From Nephromyces sp. MM_2019 (taxonomy: Eukaryota > Apicomplexa > Aconoidasida > Nephromycida), in NCBI GenBank assembly GCA_015657535.1, contig JADHZB010000189.1:1-64000 (forward strand): a DNA stretch of 64,000 bases, written 5' to 3'. Both the position numbers and the translations under genes were made by a program. The notes beneath the pieces are model-generated. The model saw only the letters and a program-made list of their open reading frames with translations, was not told where the DNA came from and did no database searches. This document shows positions 49,614-61,636 of this stretch, in pieces (position 1 is the stretch's first letter; each line of letters begins with the position of its first letter).

Positions 49614-52600
49614 TTATATATATTTTTTGTAATCAAAGTTTGATGTGAGCTGGAATTCCCGAATTATTTGCTGCATCTTTTCTATGACAGTTAGCAAGTT
49701 AAGACGGTCATCGGGTTCCGGTTGCACCAAGCTTTCAAAAATGTATCTAGCGGCTGCAGCGCATACAGGGAATTTGTGTCGTTCATCATCCAGGCCCATA
49801 GATATCTTTACGGCTTCTATCCAGGTTGAGGGTTCGACCACCCACATGCTATCATCCCCCAGGTACTCCAAAGGGCCTAACCCTTGAGCACTCTTCATGC
49901 TGTCAACTACTCTCCTTCCAAGTAGTACCTAAATTCGAGAGAAAAGCAAAGATAATAATAGACCAGTTTATTAGTAGTGGAAGAGAAACTCTGGTAGATT
50001 CCCTCTCTTGGCTAATTGCCAGTGTACCTCTATGTTGCGAACGAGTCGATTAGATGATCAAATCTTTCACTTACTATATGAAAAAATTATACGATAAAAT
50101 TCCTGTTGGATAACTGTCTTAAGAAAGAACATAATTTTTCGGCTTTATCTTTCTCTACAAAATGTAAGCATTACTACAGTGTCAGCAGAATCTCTAGTTT
50201 GCCGAAGTTTCGGAATTCCCAAAACAACTTGTAATACAAAGCTCATAAATATGATAATTCGCAACTAGAACTGAATATGCACAAAAATGATCCTTGGCTT
50301 GAATTATAAGTGATTAAGTTGCTTCCTCTAAAAAAACCAACTTCAAGCTGTGTGCGAAATAAGGTTAGCTTATGCAATACTTTAAGCGTTAGCTAGGAAG
50401 CAATATTTAGCAAATAGGAAATTTTAATATATATAACTGAGGCAAGATTGCTTATTATCATGGTATACCTACAAGAAATAATTTTAGTTGCTAATCATTG
50501 CTAGTGACGGCACCAAAGTTTGTGCCACATGTCTATGCTAAATTTGCTGAATCGAGGATGCAAAAGAATTTTCTCCATGAAAGATGGGCATCTCTTCTAT
50601 TACTGTAGTAATCTAGCAGCATAGTATCTTCATAATAAGTGTTTTGAACTTTAGGTGTGCATGGCAGTTGCGGGAGATTAAGTTTCATGCTAGCTTAAAA
50701 AAGGCCTTTCACTTATTTGCTCAGGCAACATTGAAATATTTAAGGAGCGGTGATTGATTAGCCCCCGTGCTATCAACATATACCACTGCTTTAACCCATC
50801 GTTTGACTGGCAATGGCGCATTAAAAAGTTCAGGTGGCCAAGGGATGCTTGCGGAAATTCATTCTTTTTCTTATGGGGGAAGGTATCCCAATACTCTTAT
50901 TGCGGTTTCTAGAATTCACTCTTTCTAAAATCACGGGTATCTCAAAGTCAACTGACCTCTGCTATGGCGAGACCCGCGCCCCACCAATCCGATTTAGCAT
51001 CTATCTCGACCAGTCGTGCCCTTTCATAGTTTTTAATCTTCTTCGTAAAATATTCAAGCTTCTTTTGCTCCGGGGACTCATACCAAGAAGTGCCTCCCGT
51101 AAACTCCTTGGCATCTTCCATAGAAGCCGTTCCCAAGTCAATTATCTTCACGTCGACTCCGCAACAGGATGAAGAAGGGCTGAAGGCGTTTGCAGCAACG
51201 GAATTAGCATCCTTCGCAAATACGTCTATGACTATATTATCAGGCTTTATGTCATTATGTCTAATCCCTAGCTGACCGTACTGGAGCACTCGCTGCAGTG
51301 CAATCGTACACCACAATAATTTCTCCATTTCGTAGCGTCTTTGCAGTGCTATGGTTTGGGGAGAGTAGGCTTGCTCGTACTCCGAGCGAATAACATCAAA
51401 GAAATCTGGACCTATAGACAGATTCGGGATTAGAAATATGTTGTATTTCATGCTCAGTAGTGTTCCCTAAGCTTCTATTTGCCCGATGATAGCGTCCTAT
51501 CAATGAAAGCGAGTAGGTATCGTGTCAAAGGCGTGTAGCTCAATTGAACAACGAAAAAATTCTTATCTCATTGGTGCAGCTTTTTATCTCTATGTACTCA
51601 GCGCTACTATTCCCCACAATAAAGTAATTCTCTCTAAATGGGCTAGGTCAATATTGTGCAGCGGAGATTTCTCTCTGCCATGTGGTACGAAGTAATGGCT
51701 TATATTGCAAAGCCTTATTCTCGAAGATTAACTCAAATACTGTGGTTTGCAGCTTCATGATTCGAAATTTTGTACATATTTTGATTGTACGACCAACCTG
51801 AAAGTTTTCGCGTTATTAACACGCATCTCCCTGGATTTTGCCTGTCAAGAAAGTATCCTAGGAGCTCAGCTGAAGGCCATAATTCTTCGAGTTTCCTCCC
51901 TGCCATCTTGAGTTTTTGGTAAATGTAAAGATGGCATTCTATTTCACGCTTTATACTCTTTCCATCTCGAATATTCTCATCTTCTACGAATTTCAAGGCA
52001 GCTGGGAATTTTCCATGTTTTTGATCGTTTTTAAAGTTCCAAGTAATTTGATGCACCTTGCGCTTACTTAAGTTTTGAGAAATTATTTGGTTAGTAGCTG
52101 GGATTTGAATCTCTACTCTTGGGGTTTGAATACCATGAAGAGGTGGCATAGCAAAAGATATGGGACCAAGAGGGTCCAGATGTCGCTCTGTAATTGTGGA
52201 GCTACCTGGAAAACATCGTAAGAGGATGGTATCAGTATGTGCTTATTTTGTTAGCGGTATGATATTTTATTGCTTAGTAGCTCAATTGAGCTAATTTTGC
52301 TCTCGTTGCAGAAAAGTTTTGTTTCCAAAGTTGTGAAATGTGCTTGTAATGCACAAATTATTGAAATTTAGTTTATTTCCCAAAAAATTGCATTATTTAC
52401 TTTATTTTTTCACTGCAAGAGTATGCTGCGTTCTACAGCTAGCTTTTTTTACACTGCTTTTCAGAAAATTGCCCGGGAAATTTTTCATTTGCTGCATCTT
52501 GGATGTTTCATTCCGAGGATTCTCAAAATTAGGCCGTATTACTTTTATGATATAATATTTTAATGGCACAATATTTCTTTCATGCATTCTGTACACAATT

Positions 52601-54771
52601 CGTTGCTCACATTTTAGGTTGGTACTGTCAATATTTTTGATAATATTTTCCTCGCGGTGCAGCAGGCTTCCATTGAATGAATTCAGTTCGACTGTTTGCT
52701 CTTTTTGCAATGCTTTTTCTGGCCGCTTTTTCGTCAATTTATCTATCGGTATCGTAATTTTAAAAAAAAAAAATTGTATGCTTTTTTTTGCAAATCATCA
52801 GTTGCTTCTAACAGAATAATAGATCATCGAAATTATAAGTGAAAAAATTGGTCGTTTTATTTTAATCACGTAGAATGCTTAATGTCCGCTTATTTAAGTT
52901 TCTAATACTTATTATTTAATAGTAGCTTGAAAGGTTGCTAGGGTATTACATGCAAAGATTGCTGCGTATCGTAAACGAATTTAAAAATGGTGAACATACT
53001 TCAGAATCTGTAGCAACTGCAGTTTCGTATCAATTACTGCATTTCATGTTTTACTAGAAGTTTGTAATATGTACTATTAGTTGTGAAATATTCTACGCTT
53101 GTATCGTATGCGCTAGTGGGACAATTCTATAAAGATAAACAAAGCACGTTCTCCTGCGCACACTAAAATGGCTTTTTCTCTGCTGTTGTAGGTAACTAGA
53201 TGGGTTGGCTTCCAAATAAAACCCACTTCCCGAGAATATTTGTCACGGTGGTACTTTACGACTTAATTTTCTTAGTACACACCTCTTTTGCTGATATGAT
53301 TCTTCGAATCTTCGGTAGTGGAGAGGCCAGCGTCTTTATTTTCGAGTCTCGCTAATATTTCCCCCTTTTTGCTTTCTTCCTCATCCAGGATCCTTCCCAA
53401 CTTTGACGCCAATAAATTTTCATGTTGTGGCTGCTCGTTCTCCTGATAATATTCTGCATAGTTATGCTGTGTAGGTTTTTCAAGGATCCTGTTGGAGCTT
53501 CCTTTTTTATCCTTTCTACTTAGGATTTTCCCCATCCATCCTCTTTTTGTAAGAAACCAATGTATAGAGCTCCTAGAGTGCTGCTCATTTTTAGGGATGC
53601 AATGGCTTCCTTGTTTCTTAGTATTACAGAATGCCTCTCCATCATAACCTGCAGTATTACCACCATAATCGAATGTGTCAACCCTGCCTACTATCTTTGG
53701 CTCTTTCGCTTCAGTGTCCTTAAAATAGTCTGTTATCGCGGCGTCGCCTAATAATTCCTCATCTGAACTATCTATAGGAAATTTGAAGCGGTTTAAAGTT
53801 AAGCTACTCGTTGATCTTTGTTCCTGTACGTAAGGATCTAAACTATTTGGTAATATTTTCAACCAGCTACTTGATGAGTGTTTTTGGAACTTTTCTTCAG
53901 CTTCCACTGGGTTAATCTGATATAAATGAGTTTGGCTTTTAGAGCAAAGATGAGGTGAGGCAGGATATGACTGTGATAATGATGCTGATGATGAAGAAGT
54001 GTAATAGAGGACAGTATGAGGATGCAATGGCTTCGCTTGAAAGGCCTTATGACTACAATTAGTTGAATGAGTAGTTGCTGGAGTATTTGCTGCTAAAAGG
54101 GGCTGAATATGTGAGGGCTGACTTTCATACGCGGACTTGCTATATTCCTGAATGCCTATGGGGTTGCTCCGTTCAATGTCATTCCCATTACGAAGACTGC
54201 TTTCTGGACTGGCCTTACTCGCCATGCTTAGAACTTCCTTGTGTGGCTGATTTTGGCTGAGCTTGCCTAAATGGCCTTCAGTGTTGTTCGGATGAAGGTT
54301 CGACTTCTCAGATACATGTAAATTTTTGTAAAGGCATGGTTCTGACATGAAAAAGATACCTAGGGGAGGGACATAGTTTACTCCTTGTTGTCCATTTCTA
54401 ATGCCTGTAGAAGTAACACCACCATCTGAGCTCCCGGAAATATGATTCTGCACCAGACTCGTCGATGGAATATTATTAATATGAGGATTTAGAGTTAAAT
54501 TGACTTGCTTTTCCGGATGGGATGTATTTTGATAAAGCCTGTGGAGATTATTGTATTGATATGTAGAGATATTCGTGGTGGTACACTGATCTGCGCAGTA
54601 TATCCTGTAAGGCAGATTTCCATTTTCAATATTTCTAGCTACCTCTTCGGCCGACGAGAGGCTTATGCAAGCATTATTATTGGAGTATTTCTTGTTTGAG
54701 AGGTGACAGTCGTTCAAGCAAGCAATTCCATTACATTCGATCGCCGCCAGATTTTCCTTTGGTGTATTCAT
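49614..54771 (-). CDS. Divergent protein kinase with long N-terminal extension (about 888 aa)
   Basis: Four exons join in phase: 54771-53283 (496 codons, phase 1), 52205-51798, 51411-50957 and 49928-49614. The N-terminal exon is Ser/Asn/His-rich and probably disordered, with no signal peptide. The kinase domain spans roughly residues 550-880. It has AALKF (ATP-binding Lys about 568), KREIECHLY (helix-C Glu), RHNDIKPDN (catalytic Asp about 686; Asn replaces the usual Arg of HRD), KIIDLGTAS (DLG for DFG, Asp about 724), ESPEQ (APE position), DAKSDWWGAGLAI (subdomain IX Asp) and EPDDRLNLL (subdomain XI Arg). Lys, both Asp and Glu are present, so it should be active, though of the non-RD kind. 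The glycine-rich loop is not recognisable. I cannot place it in a named kinase family. A symmetric extra exon (52742-52455) may be included. Confidence 0.8.
52455..52742 (-). CDS. Candidate optional exon of the kinase gene
   Basis: Open minus-strand stretch in the first kinase intron. Acceptor taccgatag before 52742 at phase 1, possible donor AGCA|GTGTAA at 52455, also phase 1, 288 nt. It encodes a basic, Asn/Lys-rich segment (KLTKKRPEKALQKEQTVELN). It fits the frame of both neighbours, but the donor is weak and the frame could be a chance product of T-poor DNA. Confidence 0.3.
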
Positions 54772-55257
54772 CTTGTATAGGGAAGCCCATACATGGCAGT
54801 TTTAGATAACCATAAAATCAAGTGATTGCTAGCAACTGCGCTGTGAAGTAGAATGGCGCTGGATATAATTTTGCAAATCTCAGCTACGCCTGAGGAAACT
54901 CTTAGCTTAGGCAATTATACTCGGATCAATTGCTCCACATGTGCCTCCTGCTATCTGCTGGAACGCAAGAAATGAGCAAGAAGGTTCCTATTATTTATTA
55001 GTCTCAGTATCATTCGGCTTTTACATCCGCTGGCGGGTTATTTGTACTCTAGAATAGATACTTCAAACAAATCGTTATATTCCTGTTTTTTCAAAGCCTT
55101 TAGGCTTAACTACGAAAAGAAAATAGCCTTTTTCAAAGCCCTGATAACCTACAGGTACGAGATAAAGCTATAAATAAACTATTGAGGAATCGAGATTAGG
55201 GTAGCAGTCTACTGATAAGCCTTTTCTGTTTCAAATGGGTATGATGAGTAAACTACC
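54772..55257. promoter_or_regulatory. Bidirectional promoter region (inferred)
   Basis: Head-to-head spacer of 486 bp between the kinase start (minus) and the start exon at 55258 (plus). No frame of note and mixed composition. It should contain both promoters if both starts are right. No specific motif is claimed. Confidence 0.35.
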
Positions 55258-55351
55258 ATGGCAAATGCCAAACATAGAAACCGAGCCACATCTGATGGGG
55301 GCTTGAAGACTAGCGAGCAACGGTACAGTTTCGCATACTCCACCATGACAA
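55258..55351 (+). CDS. First coding exon of an unidentified plus-strand gene
   Basis: ATG in excellent context (ctaccATGGCAAATG), encoding MANAKHRNRATSDGGLKTSE and then QRYSFAYSTMT, and ending at a strong donor A|GTAAGC (phase 1). Beyond the donor the frame becomes T-rich and hydrophobic, as introns do here. A possible next exon follows gctatacag at 55591 and stops after 13 codons, but I am not convinced by it. No family is recognised. Confidence 0.35.
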
Positions 55352-55628
55352 GTAAGCAAATATTTTTTTTCGTATTTTCTGCTGTAGAAAAACTGCTTTA
55401 TTTGTTGAAGCTTTCGATAGAAAGATGTGTTTATTCTTGATTAACTCACTGTGAGTGTCGTGACTGTTAGTTTTAACCGCTTCTCCGTGGCTCATTAACT
55501 AAGTCATGTAAATGTAGTTAAGTAACACATTTAAAAGCCTTTTTGTTGAATAAAAGGATATGCTAGAGGAACATTCAGGATTTGCTATACAGGCTTACGG
55601 CAACGTTGCCAAACTTTGAGCTCCTTCT

Positions 55629-55664
55629 AAAAAAGGTTCGCTAGTAAAAAAAGGTTCGCTAGTA
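55629..55664. repeat. 18-bp tandem direct repeat, two copies
   Basis: aaaaaaggttcgctagta occurs twice in a row, exactly (55629-55646 and 55647-55664), with a degenerate third start (taaaaagcttgct) following. Confidence 0.85.
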
Positions 55665-56313
55665 TAAAAAGCTTGCTGATATCTTAAGATGTTACTATCC
55701 AAATTAGCACAAAAATTTAGAAGGATTGACTTTAAAGCATATAAGTTCCCATGGCTCACTGGTAAAGATATATATCTGATAAGTCTCAGGAAAAGCCACG
55801 AATTGTGAAGATAGTGAAAATTTCTTTTCATTATTTATGGGGGAGGATTTTGAGCAACAATTAACGCTGAGTTTCCTATGCAGATTCTAATTGTTATATC
55901 ACTTATCGGCATATTTCCATTTTTATCACATCAATAGCCATAATGAAAAAGTAGCCCAAAGATATTAAGCTTATAGCTTGAATTCGGTAAGCTGTAGTTA
56001 AAGAGACGAAGCCTTTCTGCAACTATTCAAAAGTTCTTGAGCACTCTACGCGTCCTGCAGCTAGAGACACCTTGGAAAAAATGTGATTTGAAACATTTGC
56101 TTCGAAAGATGGTAGTTCACATCTCTTTCGTGTAACCTATGATTTATCAAAATTCTAGCGGGAATAGGGACCACCCACGAAAGGAAACAATTTTATAGCA
56201 GTTAAGTTCATATTATCCAGCGTTGCTATATTACTGATAAATTTGGGATAAATTTGCTTTTAAAATTTTCCAGCTACGGAGTAAGTCACGTGATGCCACA
56301 TACTCCCATTTCA

Positions 56314-56345
56314 TTGCAGAAATGATGTTAACATCATTTCTGCAA
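56314..56345. repeat. Perfect 32-bp palindrome without loop
   Basis: ttgcagaaatgatgtt (56314-56329) is followed at once by its exact reverse complement (56330-56345). Pairing ends at the next base on each side. Confidence 0.95.
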
Positions 56346-59300
56346 AATCTTTCAAATACTTGCACCAATTTGTTTGGCTGCTTCATCTTATTATCTTGCC
56401 ATTAAAAAAAAGTTACCTGACGCCTATGCTACGCACTTTAATTATTATAAAACCTAATAACTTCTTATTTTCCCCGCTATTTCTGGGCGTAGGCATCAGC
56501 GAAAAAAGTTGATTGCTCATTTCAGCTATGAAAGCTCAGCTTCTTAGTTATAAAAACTTTTGATTAGCTTGATGTAGCTCAAACATTGCAGCAAAACTGA
56601 GGTGGCTAAGGCATCTTGCCTAAGTTATTGTCTTTCTATTAGTAGCGTAGATAGTTGACCAAGCGCATGGTGCACAAGCGAAAGCAAATCTAATATATAA
56701 TTCCAACATCCAAATATAACGAAAAAAATGCTGCAAAACAGATAATTATGAGTCTTGTATGTGGCACTCTCAAAATTTTATTTAATCTTACCTCCTGAGT
56801 GAAAACTGAAGAATTTTTTTGTCAATTTTCCTTCAGAATAAAAAATATATTATGCTCATAGCGTAAAATTACATAATGCCATTCAGGCCAGCTATAATCA
56901 AGCATTCAAATATAGAAAGCAAACTTCTAATAATACAGCAAAATTAAACGAAACTGCTAATGTGAATAAAGGGCTTTAGGCTGCTTTACACCTATCAATA
57001 ATATTAGTTTCCTATACAATCCCTCTTGCACAACTTTATGAGCCACTTCGTGTACCGACCCAGCGAATTACTGTTATTACCTCCCGGGGGCTGATACATA
57101 TCCATATGTCCTCCACCAATCCGGGTTTCACCTGGAAATCCTCTAACATGGCTTCCTTTCTAAAAAGGAGCCTTAGTAAGCAAAGGGAGCAGATCAACTA
57201 GTAATTCAGGAAGGCATCATCACTGCGTTATAATAATCTTTTTTGGAGAATTATATCGATCCAGCGAGATCCTACATTTATCGCACTGTCATTGAAATGT
57301 TTCTGGTATGAGAGATCCTTAACGCAGGTTTGAACTAACCTTGGCAATTATGCCCGAAGGTCGATAAGGAATTAACTTCTGAAAGAAAGCGTGATTAAAT
57401 AGGGCAAAAAAAAATCCGTTGAATAGAATTCTCATGAATTTAATATCTTATTTGCGAGCGAATATCATTGGCTATTCTAAATTATAGTCAGTTGCATGAG
57501 GTAGGCTTAAGCAAGGCAGTTGGTCGCTGGTGAATTTCATTTATTTATAGTATTCAAGTTATTAGAGATTAAACAGTTACATCTCACCTACAAAGCCTCA
57601 TCTACACTAAGAAAATTTAGGAAATGTCATACTATCCTCCAATTTTACTACAAATTTTTATCGGTAATATACGAGCAAATCTCCAAGCGATTTATTTTGC
57701 AACGCTGACGTCCTTGCCTAAAATATTCTATTTCTTGCTTTCTTAATCCCTTTTTGGCTTTTTTTTTATGTCCCATACACACAGGGCATCATTTTTTTTG
57801 GCCCTTCGATATTACTTACCGCTAGATTAATTTTGGAATAAGCTAGGATCTATGGTAGCTCCTTAAGAAGTTAATCTCTGGCCCTAATTCATAGCATGAT
57901 AGCTAGCGCTTGTACTAATTCTAAGAGCACATCTGTTTTCGGGTTCCTAGAGGCTTGCAAGTTTCTTTAAAATTCATATTATCTGCAGCTCATCATATCG
58001 TATGCTCGTTTAAGACTAGTACTGCATTAATTAAACTTTTGCCATGTGCTATTGGGGTGAAATCTCTAAAAGTATCATGAATATGTTAGGACTAAAATTG
58101 GTTACTGGAAGTGATGCTGCCCGGGAGCATATATTGGTGATTACTCATATATCAGGGTCCTCAATTTCAATAAATTTCAGTCCCCGTCTGTGAATAGAGT
58201 GGCAAAGGATAAGACCATACACTTCTATTCTGATAGTTTTAATTTATTCCCCTTTCCTACTACGAATATTTTTAATGATATCAAATCTCCTTCCCTTCTA
58301 ACGAGCATTGGGAACCCTCATGGAATTGAAAGTTAACATGAAGAGATTGATGTTCTTCTAGAAGGTGACATAATCAAGCTTCTCTTATGGAGGCTCGTAG
58401 AGTATTGACGCAGTGCGGAAGCCCCGAAGCTGAAGCACGTCAAGCAGGCCCGGAAAAGTTATGGTTAGTATTCCCTATGTCCCTAGCTTAGAAACGCCTT
58501 TTACCTGTGGCCCGCCTACCCTAGGCAGCGGCGTCGAATATCAAATTAAGTCGAGCTCAACACGAAGATGGTATAGGACGTGCTCACTGTGAAGTGACTA
58601 GTGAAGGTGAGCGACATCGGCGTGGAGCTTATCGTTAAGTTTGGGATGCGTGTATGAAACCCACTAGACACTTGACGGAGGTACATCAGGAGTAGCTCCA
58701 CAACATGAGTGGCGAGCATGGCAAGTATAGGTAGAGTTCAGGGAAACTTTATAGGGGATTCAAATACGTACAGCCGTGCAAGCAACCCTCATAGCAATAC
58801 TGCAAAAATGCCTGCTTCATTACCTCAACCTTAGTCGATATCCCTGGTGCAACCCTTGAAATGAATCATAGGTCCCCATCTCTTGCCTTAAGCAAACCTT
58901 CCAAATCTGCTCCCTTATAAGCAAATGACGTGATTAAGGAGCAGTACACATACCTTGATAAAAGAGCACGCAAGCAATTGCTTAGTTGTTACTTGCATGG
59001 AAACTTAGAGGTTGCGGCTAAGTGCAACCGATAAATGGTGTTGCAGTTGCACGAAGTAACAGGAGTGATGAGGATGGTATGCAAAATCGATCTGCTCATA
59101 CCTCTACAGCGTGCTCTAGTATAGTGGACAACTAGCCTATGCTTTAAGTATAGCTAGGAAATACGGCATACTAGTGAGCACACATATATTGCTCCTAGTA
59201 CACACAGGTAATCAGAATTATCCACGCGAAGTGCTCGCGTGCATATATTCCTTCACGGAAGATTTATTGCTTCTCTCTGCCACTATGTTTATCTTGCTAT

Positions 59301-60259
59301 AGAATACGAAAAAAAAATAACATAAAAGTAGACAGCTAATCTGTCATGCTGCGGGATACAATATGCGTGTACATTAAATAGATGCAGCTCATAATTTCTA
59401 TAGCAGCTGAAACTCAAATTACATGTTACAACGTAGAATAACACCCAAATCTTTAGCTCTTTAGCCACCTCAGGGACGGGGTCCCCCTTAAGTAGTTTTA
59501 AGTGGACAGCATCCACTAAGGCGTGCCATTGGGATAATTATAATTTGTGCTAGTCCTGCATAATAGCTCGACGAGAATTTTCAAATAAGCGTATTGTAAT
59601 TCTCGGGGCCACTCCCAATACTCGTGGGGGGGTTGAAGGTGAGTCTACATTTCCATAGAAGTATGACATGCAATCTTGAAAGAAGCTCCCGATGCACGTG
59701 GTACAATGCTACTTTGCAACGAATATAGATAGCATTCACTTCTACACAAGTACTTAAAGGTGGTAGGCAGAACTTACAAGGACTTTAACCGTTTTCATTC
59801 TACTGCAAGAGGGTGTTTGGTGGATCGTAGAGGCTGAGTGCCACTGATGCGCGTACTGCAGAGTATCCTGCGCTATTCACACTTGTTTCACCTCGCTTGC
59901 TTAGTTAAGGCAGTTTCCCCTAAGACTTAGCTGTGCTGACTTGAAGACTACCTTTCAGCGCGCTACCGCTAGAAATTATACGACAAAAAAGCCTGCGAAA
60001 GCCAGCGCATGACCCCATCTTCGTCTTATCGTAGCATATGTGGAGTCATACTTCCTTGCGTACACGCTCCATCCTCTATGTCGTACTAGTTATCTGAGTA
60101 ATGCAAGCTTACATGAAAAAGGAAGCTATGACTCGTTGAAGCTAAACGAACTAGCTTAGGTCGTAGTGCACACCTTAATTCCGTGCACCGGCAATATCCA
60201 GTGGTAAGGCCCGAGTGTTTAGTTGATGTAATGGCTTTCTTCAAGAGAGTAACATAGTG

Positions 60260-60490
60260 ATGTCAGCGAAAATTCCTTATGAAGAAGTAACTAAAGTGCA
60301 GACCAAGGCTGCACAAAGTGCTATATGGAGACCCATGCTACAAATTCCTAATGCATTTGGGGTATCTACTCGAGGGTTCGCGTCAGCGCAATTACCACTT
60401 CCTTGTTTTCCCCCGCTTTATGCAATTTTAACACGAATAAATATTCTCTCAAGCTTCAAGAAGAGGGACAAGTTTAATGGCACTAATTAA
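60260..60490 (+). CDS. Hypothetical small protein (76 aa)
   Basis: ATG frame MSAKIPYEEVTKVQTKAAQS, then ARG-like VSTRGFASAQLPLPCFPPLY and a basic end. The even composition and Pro-rich middle look protein-like. It is convergent with the minus-strand MYND gene. No domain is recognised. Confidence 0.3.
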   Translation: MSAKIPYEEVTKVQTKAAQSAIWRPMLQIPNAFGVSTRGFASAQLPLPCFPPLYAILTRINILSSFKKRDKFNGTN

Positions 60491-61636
60491 TTGTTGTAAT
60501 TACTATACATGAGCACTAGGCAATGAATCCGAATACAAGCACTCCTTCAAAAAAAATTTAATAGCTTCGCAGTAGGTGAGAGGGCCAGAAAAGAACTGGC
60601 ATTTTGACATTGGGAAGGAGCAAAAAATCTTAGATTAATGAGTGACATAACTTAAGGCCTAATCATTTATGATACACTCATAGGAATAAAGTAAAATAAG
60701 TATCTCTAGTTTTGTAACCATTGTATTTTTTAAATTAAAGCTCAAAATATTGAGGAGTTACTCGACCTAAAGAAGCTAATACTAATCAACTCAAAAAACC
60801 CTTTTAAAGCATATGAAATTTCTAAATGCTTTTAGTTTCCTAGAAAGGAACATACTGGGAGAAAAATAAACCTGGTTCACTTAAGCAGCAGTCGTATAGC
60901 TAATTCGGCATGGCGCGCACGTCAAAATATCAACATAAACGAGAAAGTTTTGAGATTTTGCATGCCTTCCCATATCAGCGACCAACCTTCATGCAAAGCA
61001 TCAAATGCTTTAATAAATATCTTCTTGCTTCCCAAATAATTTAAGCTCATTATTTTTATTGGTGCAACCATGCTCTTAAAAAAAAGAGCTATAGCAATGA
61101 GTTATTATGTAGGCGATGGCCTCAACGAAAAAAGAAAATACGTTGTAAAGCCATATTTCAACGATTGGGCTGGGGGTGAACAAGAAAAAAAACTCAGAAC
61201 TACGCAAAGACGGTACAAGACCTTGCTGTGAGAGGGCAATGGCTGAATACAACTCAAATTAAGAGCTCTGCTCAAAAAGATGAAACAATATTACAAGAAA
61301 CCGCGGTAAGAAGGTAATGTGAAACCATAAAAGAAGCACTAAATTATATCTTTCATGGAATCTAGGTAAAAATCATAGTACTCCACTTTTGTGGCACTTC
61401 AGCACCCTAAGCTAACATTCTACTCCTTTTTTGAATGATAAAATCTGCTGTTTCTTCAAGATAAATAAAATTAAAAGCAACCAATTCAAAGCAAGCAAAT
61501 ACTTTATAAGGCTTCATAGCGGAGGAAGAAATGATAGTTAAATATTAAAATAAAGCGAATTACTCCTAGCAAACACAAGACATTTCCACGAAAAAACATT
61601 TTAAGCTCCTGCATGAGAAAACTAGAGTAAGAAGGG
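60491..61636. other. A-rich 3' flank of the MYND gene
   Basis: A-rich on plus, so it may be the 3' UTR or further introns of the MYND gene. One possible extra exon follows tgtattcag at about 61246 (reads CHCPLTARS-like residues on minus and then stops), with no firm support. Confidence 0.3.

Larger units (their letters stand above)
55352..60256. other. Gene-poor stretch with a GC-richer, ORF-less part
   Basis: Almost 5 kb without a supported gene apart from the repeats listed. From about 58.3 to 60.2 kb the GC content rises visibly, yet frames on both strands are short (the longest, 59289-59516 on minus, has no support). Non-coding RNA, relic coding sequence or ordinary spacer are all possible. 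Confidence 0.35.

Noticed and set aside
50834..51172. Plus frame of 112 codons
   Set aside because: Antisense shadow of the kinase catalytic exon.
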